From positions 1 to 64,000 of the forward strand of contig CAVVEQ010000010.1 in the NCBI GenBank assembly GCA_963747315.1: 64,000 nucleotides of DNA, written 5' to 3'. The position numbers and the translations under genes were made by a program. Source of the DNA: CAVVEQ01 sp963747315. GTDB lineage: Bacteria > Chloroflexota > Anaerolineae > Anaerolineales > Anaerolineaceae. A model generated the notes under the pieces. It saw nothing but the letters and a program-made list of their open reading frames with translations, was not told the origin of the DNA and searched no databases. How positions within the stretch are numbered: the first letter of the stretch is position 1; each line of letters begins with the position of its first letter. Below are positions 28,355 through 36,175 of this stretch, piece by piece.

Positions 28355-29305
28355 TTATTTATTCGGCTTGCCGTTGGTGCTCTGCGCGAAACGGGGATCC
28401 TTTTGCAGGGTCAAGCGTAATCCGTCTTTTAATTTAACCGCGGGGACGAACTTCAGTTTGTCCTTGGCCAGGTGGATATCGGCGCACAGCCTCCCCGGCC
28501 CGGTATCCGAGCGCGGATTGTAGATCACCTGGGCGGGTTTGCCGGTCACTTCCAGGATGATCTTCACCAGTTCTCGCACGGAGATATCGTTTCCGCTGCC
28601 GATGTTCATGGTCAGCCCGCTGATCCCCGGCACCTTGGAAGCCGCAACCATGGCCTTGACCACATCATCGATATAGATGTAGTCGCGGGTCTGCAAGCCG
28701 TCGCCCTGGATGACTAATGTTCCCTGCTGAATGGCCTGCTGCAGAAAGTTCGGGATAACCGGTGCGTGCACCGGCGGGATCTGCTGCCCCGGCCCATAGG
28801 CATTGAAAACCCGCAGGCAGACTGTCTCGATTCCCCACTGGCTGCCGATCGTGCGCACGTAGTATTCCGCGGCCAGCTTGGAAACAGCATAGGGCGAGCG
28901 CGGGTCGGGGTTGAAGCTTTCCCGCACCGGCTGGTGGTGCTGGTTGCCATAGACCGCGCCGGAGGAGATGAACACCACCCGGCGCACGCCAACATCGCGC
29001 ATGGCTTCCATCAGTGTAACCGTGCCGCCCACATTCACTTCGTTGTATTCACCGGGGTAGAGCAGGGATTCCGGCACCAGCACGCGTGCCGCCAGATGGT
29101 AGACGCAATCCACGTCCTGCAGCAAAGTCCAGAGCTTGGGGCGGTCTTTCACGTCTCCGCGGGTGAAATGCACCTCGGGTAGCAGGGCTTCTGGATTGCC
29201 GGTGGAAAGGTTATCCACCCCGCGCACGGTGTTCCCCTCCCCAACCAGGGAGTTTGCCAGGGCGGAACCGAGGAATCCTGCAGCGCCAGTGATCAAATAT
29301 CTCAT
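28355..29305 (-). CDS. NAD-dependent sugar-nucleotide epimerase/dehydratase
   Basis: This extended short-chain dehydrogenase starts MRYLITGAAGFLGSALANSL with the TGxxGxxG NAD-binding motif at residues 6-13. The catalytic Tyr-x-x-x-Lys is SPYAVSKLAAEYY (Tyr139, Lys143), with Ser114/115 in VVFISSGAVYG. RVFNAYGPGQ, RDYIYIDDVVKAM and the C-terminal NIGSGNDISVREL are typical of UDP-glucose 4-epimerase-like enzymes. The exact sugar cannot be told. It likely feeds cell-envelope polysaccharide synthesis. It is first in a two-gene unit with the glycosylase and diverges from the CarH-like regulator. Confidence 0.88.
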   Translation of the reverse strand: MRYLITGAAGFLGSALANSLVGEGNTVRGVDNLSTGNPEALLPEVHFTRGDVKDRPKLWTLLQDVDCVYHLAARVLVPESLLYPGEYNEVNVGGTVTLMEAMRDVGVRRVVFISSGAVYGNQHHQPVRESFNPDPRSPYAVSKLAAEYYVRTIGSQWGIETVCLRVFNAYGPGQQIPPVHAPVIPNFLQQAIQQGTLVIQGDGLQTRDYIYIDDVVKAMVAASKVPGISGLTMNIGSGNDISVRELVKIILEVTGKPAQVIYNPRSDTGPGRLCADIHLAKDKLKFVPAVKLKDGLRLTLQKDPRFAQSTNGKPNK

Positions 29306-29385
29306 GGGATTGGCATTATAGCATATCCGGCAAAGCAGCCTTTCCAGCCATTGTTTGAATATTTCCCCCCTGGCGGATTTCTTTG

Positions 29386-29391
29386 TATAAT
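29386..29391 (+). promoter_or_regulatory. -10 element upstream of the CarH-like gene
   Basis: TATAAT at 29386-29391 lies 28 bases before ATG 29419. No good -35 is visible at the normal distance, so activation by a regulator or an atypical promoter is possible. Confidence 0.45.
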
Positions 29392-29418
29392 CTTTGTTAT
29401 CCCAACCGGAGGGGTGAC

Positions 29419-30372
29419 ATGCCCAGGATTAACGAACTTTCCAATCAATCCATTTACCCAATTAAGACCGTCAGCGCCCGCACCGGTATTCAGCCGGTAA
29501 CAATGCGTGCCTGGGAACGACGCTACCAGCTGCTCTCCCCCCAGCGCGGAGAAAACCGCTATCGCCTCTATTCCGAACAGGATATCGCCATTCTCACCTG
29601 GGTAAAGGGTAAAGTGGATGGTGAAATGCAAATCAGCACTGCTGCCCGCTTGGTTAAGGAGATGCGCCTCACTGGCAATTGGCCGGAAGCAACCATCCAG
29701 GTTCAGCCTGCCCCCCTGCGTCCAGCCAGCTCCCCTGCCGCGGACTATATCCCCGCACTTCATCAAGCTCTGATTGAAAAAAAGGAACAGGCTGCAATAT
29801 CTATCCTGACAGAAATCCGCGGATGTTATGGACTTGACGAAATCTTCAGCAGCATTCTTATCCCGGTGCTGGCGCGGATCGGGCAAGCCTGGTACGAAGG
29901 CCGCATCGGCGTTTCCACCGAGCATTTCGCCAGTTCCCTGATTCGCGGCTGGTTACTGCAGATCTATTATTCCATACCCGCCCGCAGTTCCGGCAGGCGC
30001 ATCCTGGTGGGTACCGGTTCGGAGGAAACCCACGAGATCGGTGCGTTGATGTTCGCTTGCCTGCTGCGGGAAAAAGGGTATTTCGTGGATTACATCGGTC
30101 CCGATAACCCGCTTGATGACCTGGTTGATTACGCGGAGGAACAGAAGGTGTTCCTGGTCATCCTGACCGCGTCGCTGGATACGAACGCCCTGGTGCTTAA
30201 AAAGCTGCAGGATAAACTGAATAGTTTATCCAAGCCACCCATTTTCGCTTATGCCGGGCAGGCATTTGTACTCTTCCCGAATCTATGCAGCACGATCCCC
30301 GGGGTGTTCCTGGGAAACACGCTGATGGATGGGGTGGGTAAGGTGGGGGAATTGCTGGCCAGCGTCAAATAG
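29419..30372 (+). CDS. CarH/LitR-like MerR regulator with cobalamin-binding domain
   Basis: ATG 29419 follows GGAGGGGTGAC. The N-terminal MerR-type domain reads YPIKTVSARTGIQPVTMRAW then ERRYQLLSPQR (residues 13-43). The helical bundle carries the CarH signature Trp-x9-Glu-His: W158, E168, H169 (AWYEGRIGVSTEHF). The Rossmann domain has the cobalamin-ligand motif ETHEIG (His205). All three features match AdoCbl-dependent photoreceptor repressors that bind DNA as tetramers in the dark. No carotenoid genes are nearby; the divergent epimerase-glycosylase pair is the nearest possible target, together with autoregulation. Light sensing here is inferred from family only. Confidence 0.85.
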   Translation: MPRINELSNQSIYPIKTVSARTGIQPVTMRAWERRYQLLSPQRGENRYRLYSEQDIAILTWVKGKVDGEMQISTAARLVKEMRLTGNWPEATIQVQPAPLRPASSPAADYIPALHQALIEKKEQAAISILTEIRGCYGLDEIFSSILIPVLARIGQAWYEGRIGVSTEHFASSLIRGWLLQIYYSIPARSSGRRILVGTGSEETHEIGALMFACLLREKGYFVDYIGPDNPLDDLVDYAEEQKVFLVILTASLDTNALVLKKLQDKLNSLSKPPIFAYAGQAFVLFPNLCSTIPGVFLGNTLMDGVGKVGELLASVK

Positions 30373-30401
30373 CATCCATTTCCATAAGGAAGGATCCATC
30401 T

Positions 30402-31295
30402 TCAGGATTGGGGACCGCGGGCGACCAGTGATTTAACCGCCAGCAGTGCTCCAAACGAGATCAGGATCAGGATGACCGAAAGCGTTACCGCATTGGTCAG
30501 GTTGGATTCGAAACCAAGATAGATAGCCATCGGCATCGTCTGCGTCCGTCCGGGGAAATTCCCGGCGAAGATGATCGTCGCCCCAAACTCCCCCAAGGCT
30601 CGCGACCAGCTTAATACCGCCCCGCTGATAAATGCGATTTTTGCAATTGGGAAAACGATGTACCTGAACGCCTGCCAGGAATTCGCCCCGTCCAGATGAG
30701 CTGCCTGGATCAGTTCATTATCCACGCTGGCAAAACCAAGCGCTGCAGCAGTGATGAAATATGGCGCTGAGATGAATATTTGAGCCAGTACCACCGCCGC
30801 CCCAGTGAAGGCAAGGCTCAGACCCATGCTTTCCAAAAACCCACCGATCGAACTTTGCCGGCCCAAAGCCAGCAAAAGCGCAAGCCCTGCTACGGAAGGC
30901 GGCAGCACGGTCGGCAGACTCACCAGCGCATCAGTTGCGCGATGCAGGGAAAATCGACGCCTACCCAGCATATACGCCAGCGGGGTACCGAAAAGAATTG
31001 TCAACACCAGGCTCAGGAAGGTCGTGCGCAGGCTGACCATAACCGCATTGCGAACCCCAGAATCTTCAAAACTCTTAATCAACTCCCCAAATGAGGAATA
31101 GGAAAAAAGCATCAGGATCGGGAGGATGAAAAAGACCAGCATTGGCAGCGCCGCCAGCCACCACATGCGTTCCGTCCACCGTTCGATAGAATGATCCCTG
31201 TTTTCTGTGTATTGAAGTTCAATATCACCGCTCTCTCCACCTTCTGGGCGGGAGGGATGTTGTGGTTCAATGGGTTGATACTGGAAAGCAGTCAT
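30402..31295 (-). CDS. modB: Molybdate ABC transporter permease ModB
   Basis: The protein has a long soluble N-terminal stretch (about 45 residues) and then six membrane helices. The ModB/CysT-like permease core is clear: TPLAYMLGRRRFSLHRATDA, LPTVLPPSVAGLALLLALGR, and the EAA loop QAAHLDGANSWQAFRYIVFP, followed by SRALGEFGATIIFAGNFPGR, a well-conserved ModB segment. It follows modA after six bases. No ATPase (modC) gene lies in the window, so the transporter must borrow one encoded elsewhere. Confidence 0.9.
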   Translation of the reverse strand: MTAFQYQPIEPQHPSRPEGGESGDIELQYTENRDHSIERWTERMWWLAALPMLVFFILPILMLFSYSSFGELIKSFEDSGVRNAVMVSLRTTFLSLVLTILFGTPLAYMLGRRRFSLHRATDALVSLPTVLPPSVAGLALLLALGRQSSIGGFLESMGLSLAFTGAAVVLAQIFISAPYFITAAALGFASVDNELIQAAHLDGANSWQAFRYIVFPIAKIAFISGAVLSWSRALGEFGATIIFAGNFPGRTQTMPMAIYLGFESNLTNAVTLSVILILISFGALLAVKSLVARGPQS

Positions 31296-31301
31296 AGAAT
31301 A

Positions 31302-32153
31302 TTATTTTGGGGTGATAAATCCGAATTTCATCAGAACTTCCTGTCCATCCGTGGATAGGATAAAATTAATAAATGATTCTACCAAATCGGTGTTTGTGAT
31401 ATCGTTCAGGGGCGCGATCGGATAATGGGCATCAATATTAAGATCAGCTGGAATTTCCAAAGCTTCAACTTTTTCCCTGGCGCTTCCCTGGCTATCGCTA
31501 AAAAAGACAAAGCCTGCGTCCGCTTCGCCCAGCGACACCTTGGTCACCACGCCGTTGACCGTGCTTTCATAGGATACGATGTTTTGATAGACATTCTCTT
31601 TGTAATCCCTTGGAAAACCGGGATCTTTGATCGCATTGGATAAGTACTGCTCAACATATACCCCCTGGGGACCTTCTTTCGCGCCCATGATTATTTTTAT
31701 TCCCGGTTTCGAAAGATCCTGCAGGTTCTTGATTGCAGCCGGATTATCCTTTGGAAGAATGATTGTTAATCTATTGCGCGCAAAAAGTTGAACATCTTCC
31801 TTGTCGATCCTCCCGGAGCCGATCGCATTAGTCATGAATTTTTCGGCAGCGCTGGCAAAAACATCGGCGGGGGCGCCCTGCCCGATCTGCAGGGCAAGGT
31901 CATTCGCGTTTTGAAAATTGAAATTCACGACCGTTCCGGGATGTTGAGCCTCAAACAACTTTCCAATTTCGGTGAAGGGTTGAGAAAGGGAGGATGCCGC
32001 GAACACCATGATCGTGCTGGAATCCGGGATTTTACCCTCCTGTCGAGTTGCTGAAGGAATGGCATTTTCGGATATCTGGCGTGGCAGGCTTATGCACCCA
32101 GCCAGTAAAAGGAACGTGACAATTAAAATATATTTAAACATCCTTCTCATCAT
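31302..32153 (-). CDS. modA: Molybdate-binding lipoprotein ModA
   Basis: The lipoprotein signal ends LLLAGC (MMRRMFKYILIVTFLLLAGC). The mature protein has the ModA start MVFAASSLSQPFTEIGKLFE, then NFQNANDLALQIGQGAPADV, the oxyanion-binding Ser and loop regions, and VTKVSLGEADAGFVFFSD with the C-terminal YPIAPLND. It would bind molybdate or tungstate outside the membrane and hand it to ModB. The order trmO-modA-modB, with a PadR-type regulator upstream, suggests one regulated unit. Confidence 0.9.
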   Translation of the reverse strand: MMRRMFKYILIVTFLLLAGCISLPRQISENAIPSATRQEGKIPDSSTIMVFAASSLSQPFTEIGKLFEAQHPGTVVNFNFQNANDLALQIGQGAPADVFASAAEKFMTNAIGSGRIDKEDVQLFARNRLTIILPKDNPAAIKNLQDLSKPGIKIIMGAKEGPQGVYVEQYLSNAIKDPGFPRDYKENVYQNIVSYESTVNGVVTKVSLGEADAGFVFFSDSQGSAREKVEALEIPADLNIDAHYPIAPLNDITNTDLVESFINFILSTDGQEVLMKFGFITPK

Positions 32154-32221
32154 TTTTCGCTTTTTAGATTCCTTTCACCAGAGATGTGGGAGAAAAGGGC
32201 GAAAAGCGCTCCACCCAACTT

Positions 32222-32671
32222 CTAAACATACGCCCGCCTGCTGTACCAGCCGATGCGGTCCGCTTGGAAAACATCAAATTCCGGCACGTAAGGTTTAATG
32301 TCCAATAATGGCGACCCATCCAGCATATCAACCCCCTGGATTTTTAATCGATTCGCATCACATTGAATTAACCGAACGGTTGAGATCCCGATCGGGTTGG
32401 GCCTGCTTGGATAACGGGTGGCAAATACGCCATACCTGTTATTATCGAGGAATGGTTTTACTTTCAATTCTTTCGGTTTCTCTGCAAGATGCCAGATATA
32501 AAGCAAAATCAGGTGGGAAAATTCCGCCACCCCATCCAGCCCTTCCGTGAAGTTCTCGAATACTTCAACCTCACCGAAGGCAGTTGATCGGGAGGATTGA
32601 ATGGGGGTTTCATCCTCTTTTTGGAAAGGCGTATGAATAATACCGATTGCGTCCAATTCATATAGTTTCAT
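32222..32671 (-). CDS. trmO: tRNA (N6-threonylcarbamoyladenosine-37) methyltransferase, TrmO/TsaA family
   Basis: This 149-residue protein matches the TrmO (YaeB/TsaA) beta-barrel family: DAIGIIHTPFQKEDETPIQS near the start, LILLYIWH, and the hallmark FATRYPSRPNPIGISTVRLI followed by LKIQGVDMLDGSPLLDIKPY. The family member TrmO uses SAM to methylate t6A37 in tRNA-Thr. Small TsaA-like proteins also occur in archaeal and bacterial molybdate operons, where their role is not clear. Here it sits 68 bases ahead of modA on the same strand, so either use is possible. Confidence 0.8.
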   Translation of the reverse strand: MKLYELDAIGIIHTPFQKEDETPIQSSRSTAFGEVEVFENFTEGLDGVAEFSHLILLYIWHLAEKPKELKVKPFLDNNRYGVFATRYPSRPNPIGISTVRLIQCDANRLKIQGVDMLDGSPLLDIKPYVPEFDVFQADRIGWYSRRAYV

Positions 32672-32763
32672 TATTTAGGTCTGGCTTTCTTTTTGTCTTT
32701 AGCACCAGGTTCAACGTATCCGAATCAGAGTCTTTATAAGGAATTTTTATGCAGGAATGATCA

Positions 32764-33333
32764 TCACCCTGGATCGCCCCCTGCGGAATCTCCCAATATT
32801 TCTGGCAGCTCATCCAGCCATTCGCGGGTTGCCCGTACCTGCCGCAAACGGTAATCGAGCACCGCGCAGTTGAAATCCAGGCCGGGTAGCGTGTTTTCCA
32901 TTTCCAAAAGCAGGGTCGTTTCCCAACGAAAGCAGCTGGCTTTTTGCCGGTCGATTAGCCTAGCCATTCTGGAGCCCGGATCCACCCGGTAGACATGGTG
33001 TAATTTCGCTAAAAATTCCTGGCGCATGAAGCGTTGGGATTCGACCGGCAAATCCGCCCATTCCTCCAGTAACTTTTTTCCATCGACGCTCAAGCGCAGT
33101 TCTCGGCGGTCAGGGCGGTTTTCTCCAGCCAGTACCTGCCCTTCCAGCAACCCGCGCTCTTCCAGCTTATCCAGCAGAGCGTAGAGCTGGCTCTGGTTCA
33201 GCCGCCACACCAGCCCGATTCCTTCCAGGCGTACCAGTTCCTTATGGATCTCGTACCCATGGCGGGGTTTCTGGTCTACGAGGTCCAGGAGGATGAATTC
33301 AAGCGCAAGGGGGGAGGCTCTTCGAGGTGACAT
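32764..33333 (-). CDS. PadR family transcriptional regulator
   Basis: The N-terminal winged helix is typical of PadR: PLALEFILLDLVDQKPRHGY then EIHKEL, with LNQSQLYALLDKLEERGLLE and the wing LSVDGKKLLEEW. A C-terminal helical domain (about residues 95-190) serves dimerisation. I place the start at ATG 33333; a TTG two codons earlier is in frame. The gene heads a strand-consistent run PadR-trmO-modA-modB, so a role in sensing oxyanion or cofactor status is plausible but not shown by sequence. Confidence 0.8.
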   Translation of the reverse strand: MSPRRASPLALEFILLDLVDQKPRHGYEIHKELVRLEGIGLVWRLNQSQLYALLDKLEERGLLEGQVLAGENRPDRRELRLSVDGKKLLEEWADLPVESQRFMRQEFLAKLHHVYRVDPGSRMARLIDRQKASCFRWETTLLLEMENTLPGLDFNCAVLDYRLRQVRATREWLDELPEILGDSAGGDPG

Positions 33334-33424
33334 ACTCAATTAATGATTATTATAACATGTGACTATTCCAATTTCAATCCTGAAATATCCACTTGGGGTA
33401 AAATTGCCCGCAAGTTACCTCAAC

Positions 33425-33859
33425 ATGACAAAGTCCAGGATCCGCATCCTCGCCCTGTGCGTCTTCCGGCATCATGACCGTATCCTGGTCGCCTGCCTGC
33501 ATGACCCTGTAAAAAATCAGGATTTCTACCGCCCGCTCGGGGGCGGGGTGAAATTTGGCGAAGCCGCCGCGGATGCGATGCAACGCGAGATCGCCGAAGA
33601 GTTGGATACCCACATAAAAGGGCTGGATCTCCTTGGCGTCCTGGAAAACCGCTTCACCTACGATGGAAAACCCGGCCACGAGATACTTTTCATCTTCGAC
33701 GCCAAATTCACAGATCAGGGCTTGTACAAAATGAAACACGTTCCGGCCCATGAGGGTGCCGGTAGAAAAATTCGAACCAAATGGATCGATCCCAATCAAA
33801 AGAAACCGAAGATCCCGCTCTACCCGGAGGGGTTGCGAGAGCTGCTTGAAGATCAATAA
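33425..33859 (+). CDS. Nudix hydrolase
   Basis: The Nudix box is complete: GGGVKFGEAAADAMQREIAE then ELDTHI, matching GxxxxxExxxxxxxREUxEExGU with Leu-Asp in place of the usual last residues. FYRPLGGGV just before and HEILFIFDAKF after are typical. ATG 33425 (MTKSRIRILALCVF) is the likely start; an upstream ATG at 33359 lies next to TATAAC (33350) and probably precedes the transcript start. Nudix enzymes cleave nucleoside diphosphates linked to another group; the substrate is unknown. It is followed by mscL after 17 bases and may share its transcript. Confidence 0.82.
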   Translation: MTKSRIRILALCVFRHHDRILVACLHDPVKNQDFYRPLGGGVKFGEAAADAMQREIAEELDTHIKGLDLLGVLENRFTYDGKPGHEILFIFDAKFTDQGLYKMKHVPAHEGAGRKIRTKWIDPNQKKPKIPLYPEGLRELLEDQ

Positions 33860-33876
33860 TAGGAAAGAGGCCGGAG

Positions 33877-34311
33877 ATGTTTAAAGAATTTAAAACCTTT
33901 ATCATGCGCGGGAATGTGCTCGACCTTGCCGTCGGCGTGGTCATCGGCGCTGCATTTGCCAAGATCGTTAATTCGCTGGTGTCCGATATTTTCCTTCCCC
34001 CCATCGGTTTGTTGCTCGGTAATATGGATTTCAGTAACCTTTTCATTTCGCTGACAGGCGAAGAATATCACTCCCTGGCCGAAGCCCAGGCTGCCGGGGC
34101 GGCCACCCTGAACTACGGGATGTTCCTCAACAACATTATCAACTTCCTGATCATCGGGTTTGTGATCTTCCTCGTGGTTCGGTACGCAAACAAGGTGTTC
34201 ACGAAACCCGCGCCACCTGCTGAACCCACGGAGAAGGATTGCCCCTTTTGTTTCACAAAGATCCCCATCCAGGCCACCCGCTGCCCGCACTGCACCTCTC
34301 ACTTCCAGTAG
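33877..34311 (+). CDS. mscL: Large-conductance mechanosensitive channel MscL with C-terminal zinc ribbon
   Basis: The N-terminus MFKEFKTFIMRGNVLDLAVG and the following VVIGAAFAKIVNSLVSDIFL form the amphipathic start and pore helix of MscL; the second helix is FLNNIINFLIIGFVIFLVVR. The periplasmic loop is short. After a Pro-rich linker the tail ends with a CxxC-x13-CxxC zinc ribbon (CPFCFTKIPIQATRCPHC), in place of the usual C-terminal helix bundle. The channel opens under membrane tension in osmotic downshock. AGGCCGGAGATG provides the ribosome site. Confidence 0.93.
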   Translation: MFKEFKTFIMRGNVLDLAVGVVIGAAFAKIVNSLVSDIFLPPIGLLLGNMDFSNLFISLTGEEYHSLAEAQAAGAATLNYGMFLNNIINFLIIGFVIFLVVRYANKVFTKPAPPAEPTEKDCPFCFTKIPIQATRCPHCTSHFQ

Positions 34312-34317
34312 CCGCGA

Positions 34318-35190
34318 TTGAACAAACGCCTCAGTTCTGATATCACTCTGCTCATCGTTGCCTTCATCTGGGGAACGGCATTTGTCGTCCAGCGTATCGC
34401 CGTCGTCGGGCTGGGCACCTTTCTATTCAACGGGCTGCGCTTTCTGCTCGGCGCTTTGGTGATCCTGCCTTTCATCAACTACCGCCAAAAGGTTACCCGT
34501 TCGCAATTGCGATGGATCCTCACTGCGGGTGTCATCCTGGTCATCGCCAGCAATTTGCAGCAAGCCGGGCTGCGCTACACCACCGCCGCCAATGCCGGAT
34601 TCATCACCGGATTTTATGTTGTGCTGATCCCCATCATCCAGGCACTGTTCCTCAAGCACCGTCCACCATCCTATGTCTGGCTTTGCGCAGTCGGGGCATT
34701 CGTGGGAATTTACCTTCTGAGCACTGGCGCCAGTCTTACCTTCAACAAGGGCGATATCCTGGTACTGATCGGCGCGGTCTTCTGGGCATTACACGTACTC
34801 GTGATATCCAACGCGGTGCGCGAGACCCCCGTCCCGATCTTCTCCGCCGGGCAGTATGTCGTCTGCGGGGCAGCCAGCCTGCTGCTTGGCCTGTTTCTGG
34901 AAGGCGGCCTCGCGGCAAATATCCCCTCCCTGGGTTGGACGGTACTATACGCGGGCATCCTCTCGGTGGGTGTGGCGTATACCCTGCAATCCGTCGCGCA
35001 AAAACACTCTCCACCCGCAGATGCGGCCATCATCCTTTCCATGGAGGCGGTTTTTGCCGCCCTATTCGGTTTTATGTTTATCGGGGAGCAGTTGATCCCC
35101 GCACAGCTCCTCGGCTGTGCGCTCATATTGGTTTCCATGATCGCGGTACAGATCATTTCAGTCCGCGTACCGGAACCGGAAAAAAGTTAA
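34318..35190 (+). CDS. EamA/DMT family transporter (first copy)
   Basis: The 290-residue protein has ten membrane helices made of two EamA repeats: the first begins DITLLIVAFIWGTAFVVQRI and the second ILVLIGAVFWALHVLVISNA. Each ends with the usual EamA Glu-rich turn, the second being SMEAVFAALFGFMFIGEQL. Translation probably starts at a TTG six bases after the mscL stop. The family includes exporters of amino acids and other metabolites; the substrate is unknown. It converges with the second EamA gene, sharing four bases at the 3' ends. Confidence 0.88.
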   Translation: MNKRLSSDITLLIVAFIWGTAFVVQRIAVVGLGTFLFNGLRFLLGALVILPFINYRQKVTRSQLRWILTAGVILVIASNLQQAGLRYTTAANAGFITGFYVVLIPIIQALFLKHRPPSYVWLCAVGAFVGIYLLSTGASLTFNKGDILVLIGAVFWALHVLVISNAVRETPVPIFSAGQYVVCGAASLLLGLFLEGGLAANIPSLGWTVLYAGILSVGVAYTLQSVAQKHSPPADAAIILSMEAVFAALFGFMFIGEQLIPAQLLGCALILVSMIAVQIISVRVPEPEKS

Positions 35191-36098
35191 ATGGCTTTTT
35201 CTTCCACCATTCCGCCGGTTTCATCCGATCTCATCCGGGAGATGTTAAGCAGGTAGATACCACCCAGGGCAACCAACCCCCCAACGATCTGGCCAGTATT
35301 GAGGGTTTCGCCAAAGAGCGGGATGGCAAGCATTGCCGTGATAACAGGCTGAAGAAGCAGGGTTGGTGAAACCACGGATGCCGGGAGGTGCCCCAGCGCA
35401 TATCCGATCGAAAAATATCCTCCCACCTGAGAAAATAATCCGGCGGCAATGAACACTGCCCATGTTGATGCGGGGTAAGGTCCAAAAGGGTTTCCCAATC
35501 CCAGGTTGATTAGCATCAGGAAACCGGCGGCGAAGAGATCCACCAACCAGATATAGGTGATCGTTGTCAGTCTTGTTCTCGCCACCTGGGTGATCAGAAA
35601 ATACCCTGCATAGAAAATGCTGGATACCAGCGCCATGAGGTTCCCCTTGGATAAACCAGGATCGCCGAAGATATTACTGCCCAGCACTGTCGCAGCCCCG
35701 GCGAATGCCAGCAGCAGACCGATCCAGAACCCCCATTTCATCCTCTCTTTCCAGACGAGGATCGCGAAAATCGCCACCCACAAGGGAGCCATATTGTTGA
35801 GCAGGGTTGCGTTGGCGATGCGCGTAAATTCAACCGAGGTGGACATGACGGCATGGTCCAACGCGGTGAAGAGCCCTCCGATGAGCGGCAGCAACCAGAA
35901 GATCTTCATCGGCACATTTCTTTTCTTTTCCCTTTTTACCCAGAAAGGGATCAGAAAGAGCATGGCTATGCTCATCCGGTAATAGGAAGTGATCGCCCCT
36001 GGCGCGGTGGACCACCGCAGGAAAAGGGTGGAAAAGGTCAGCGCCAGCACACCTACACCCAGCGCCAGGTAGGGAAGAGTTTTTGGGGATCGGTTCAT
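35187..36098 (-). CDS. EamA/DMT family transporter (second copy)
   Basis: This 303-residue protein also has ten membrane helices in two EamA repeats: VGVLALTFSTLFLRWSTAPG and LDHAVMSTSVEFTRIANATL in the first, GNLMALVSSIFYAGYFLITQ and SPTLLLQPVITAMLAIPLFG in the second. It resembles the subgroup with the conserved Tyr-Arg after the first helix (AITSYYRMSIAMLF). It is not a close duplicate of the neighbouring copy; the similarity is at family level. Substrate unknown. It has a strongly charged loop KREKKRNVPMK after helix two. Confidence 0.87.
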   Translation of the reverse strand: MNRSPKTLPYLALGVGVLALTFSTLFLRWSTAPGAITSYYRMSIAMLFLIPFWVKREKKRNVPMKIFWLLPLIGGLFTALDHAVMSTSVEFTRIANATLLNNMAPLWVAIFAILVWKERMKWGFWIGLLLAFAGAATVLGSNIFGDPGLSKGNLMALVSSIFYAGYFLITQVARTRLTTITYIWLVDLFAAGFLMLINLGLGNPFGPYPASTWAVFIAAGLFSQVGGYFSIGYALGHLPASVVSPTLLLQPVITAMLAIPLFGETLNTGQIVGGLVALGGIYLLNISRMRSDETGGMVEEKAI

Positions 36099-36175
36099 TG
36101 CACTGAATGGTAGATTTTAGCACACCCACTTCCAGGATGGGATAGAATTAGCCTAACCCTATGTGGGAGCAACCC

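Noticed and set aside
34318..36098. Tandem inverted duplication of one EamA transporter
   Set aside because: The two proteins share only family-level topology, not close sequence, so a recent duplication is not supported.
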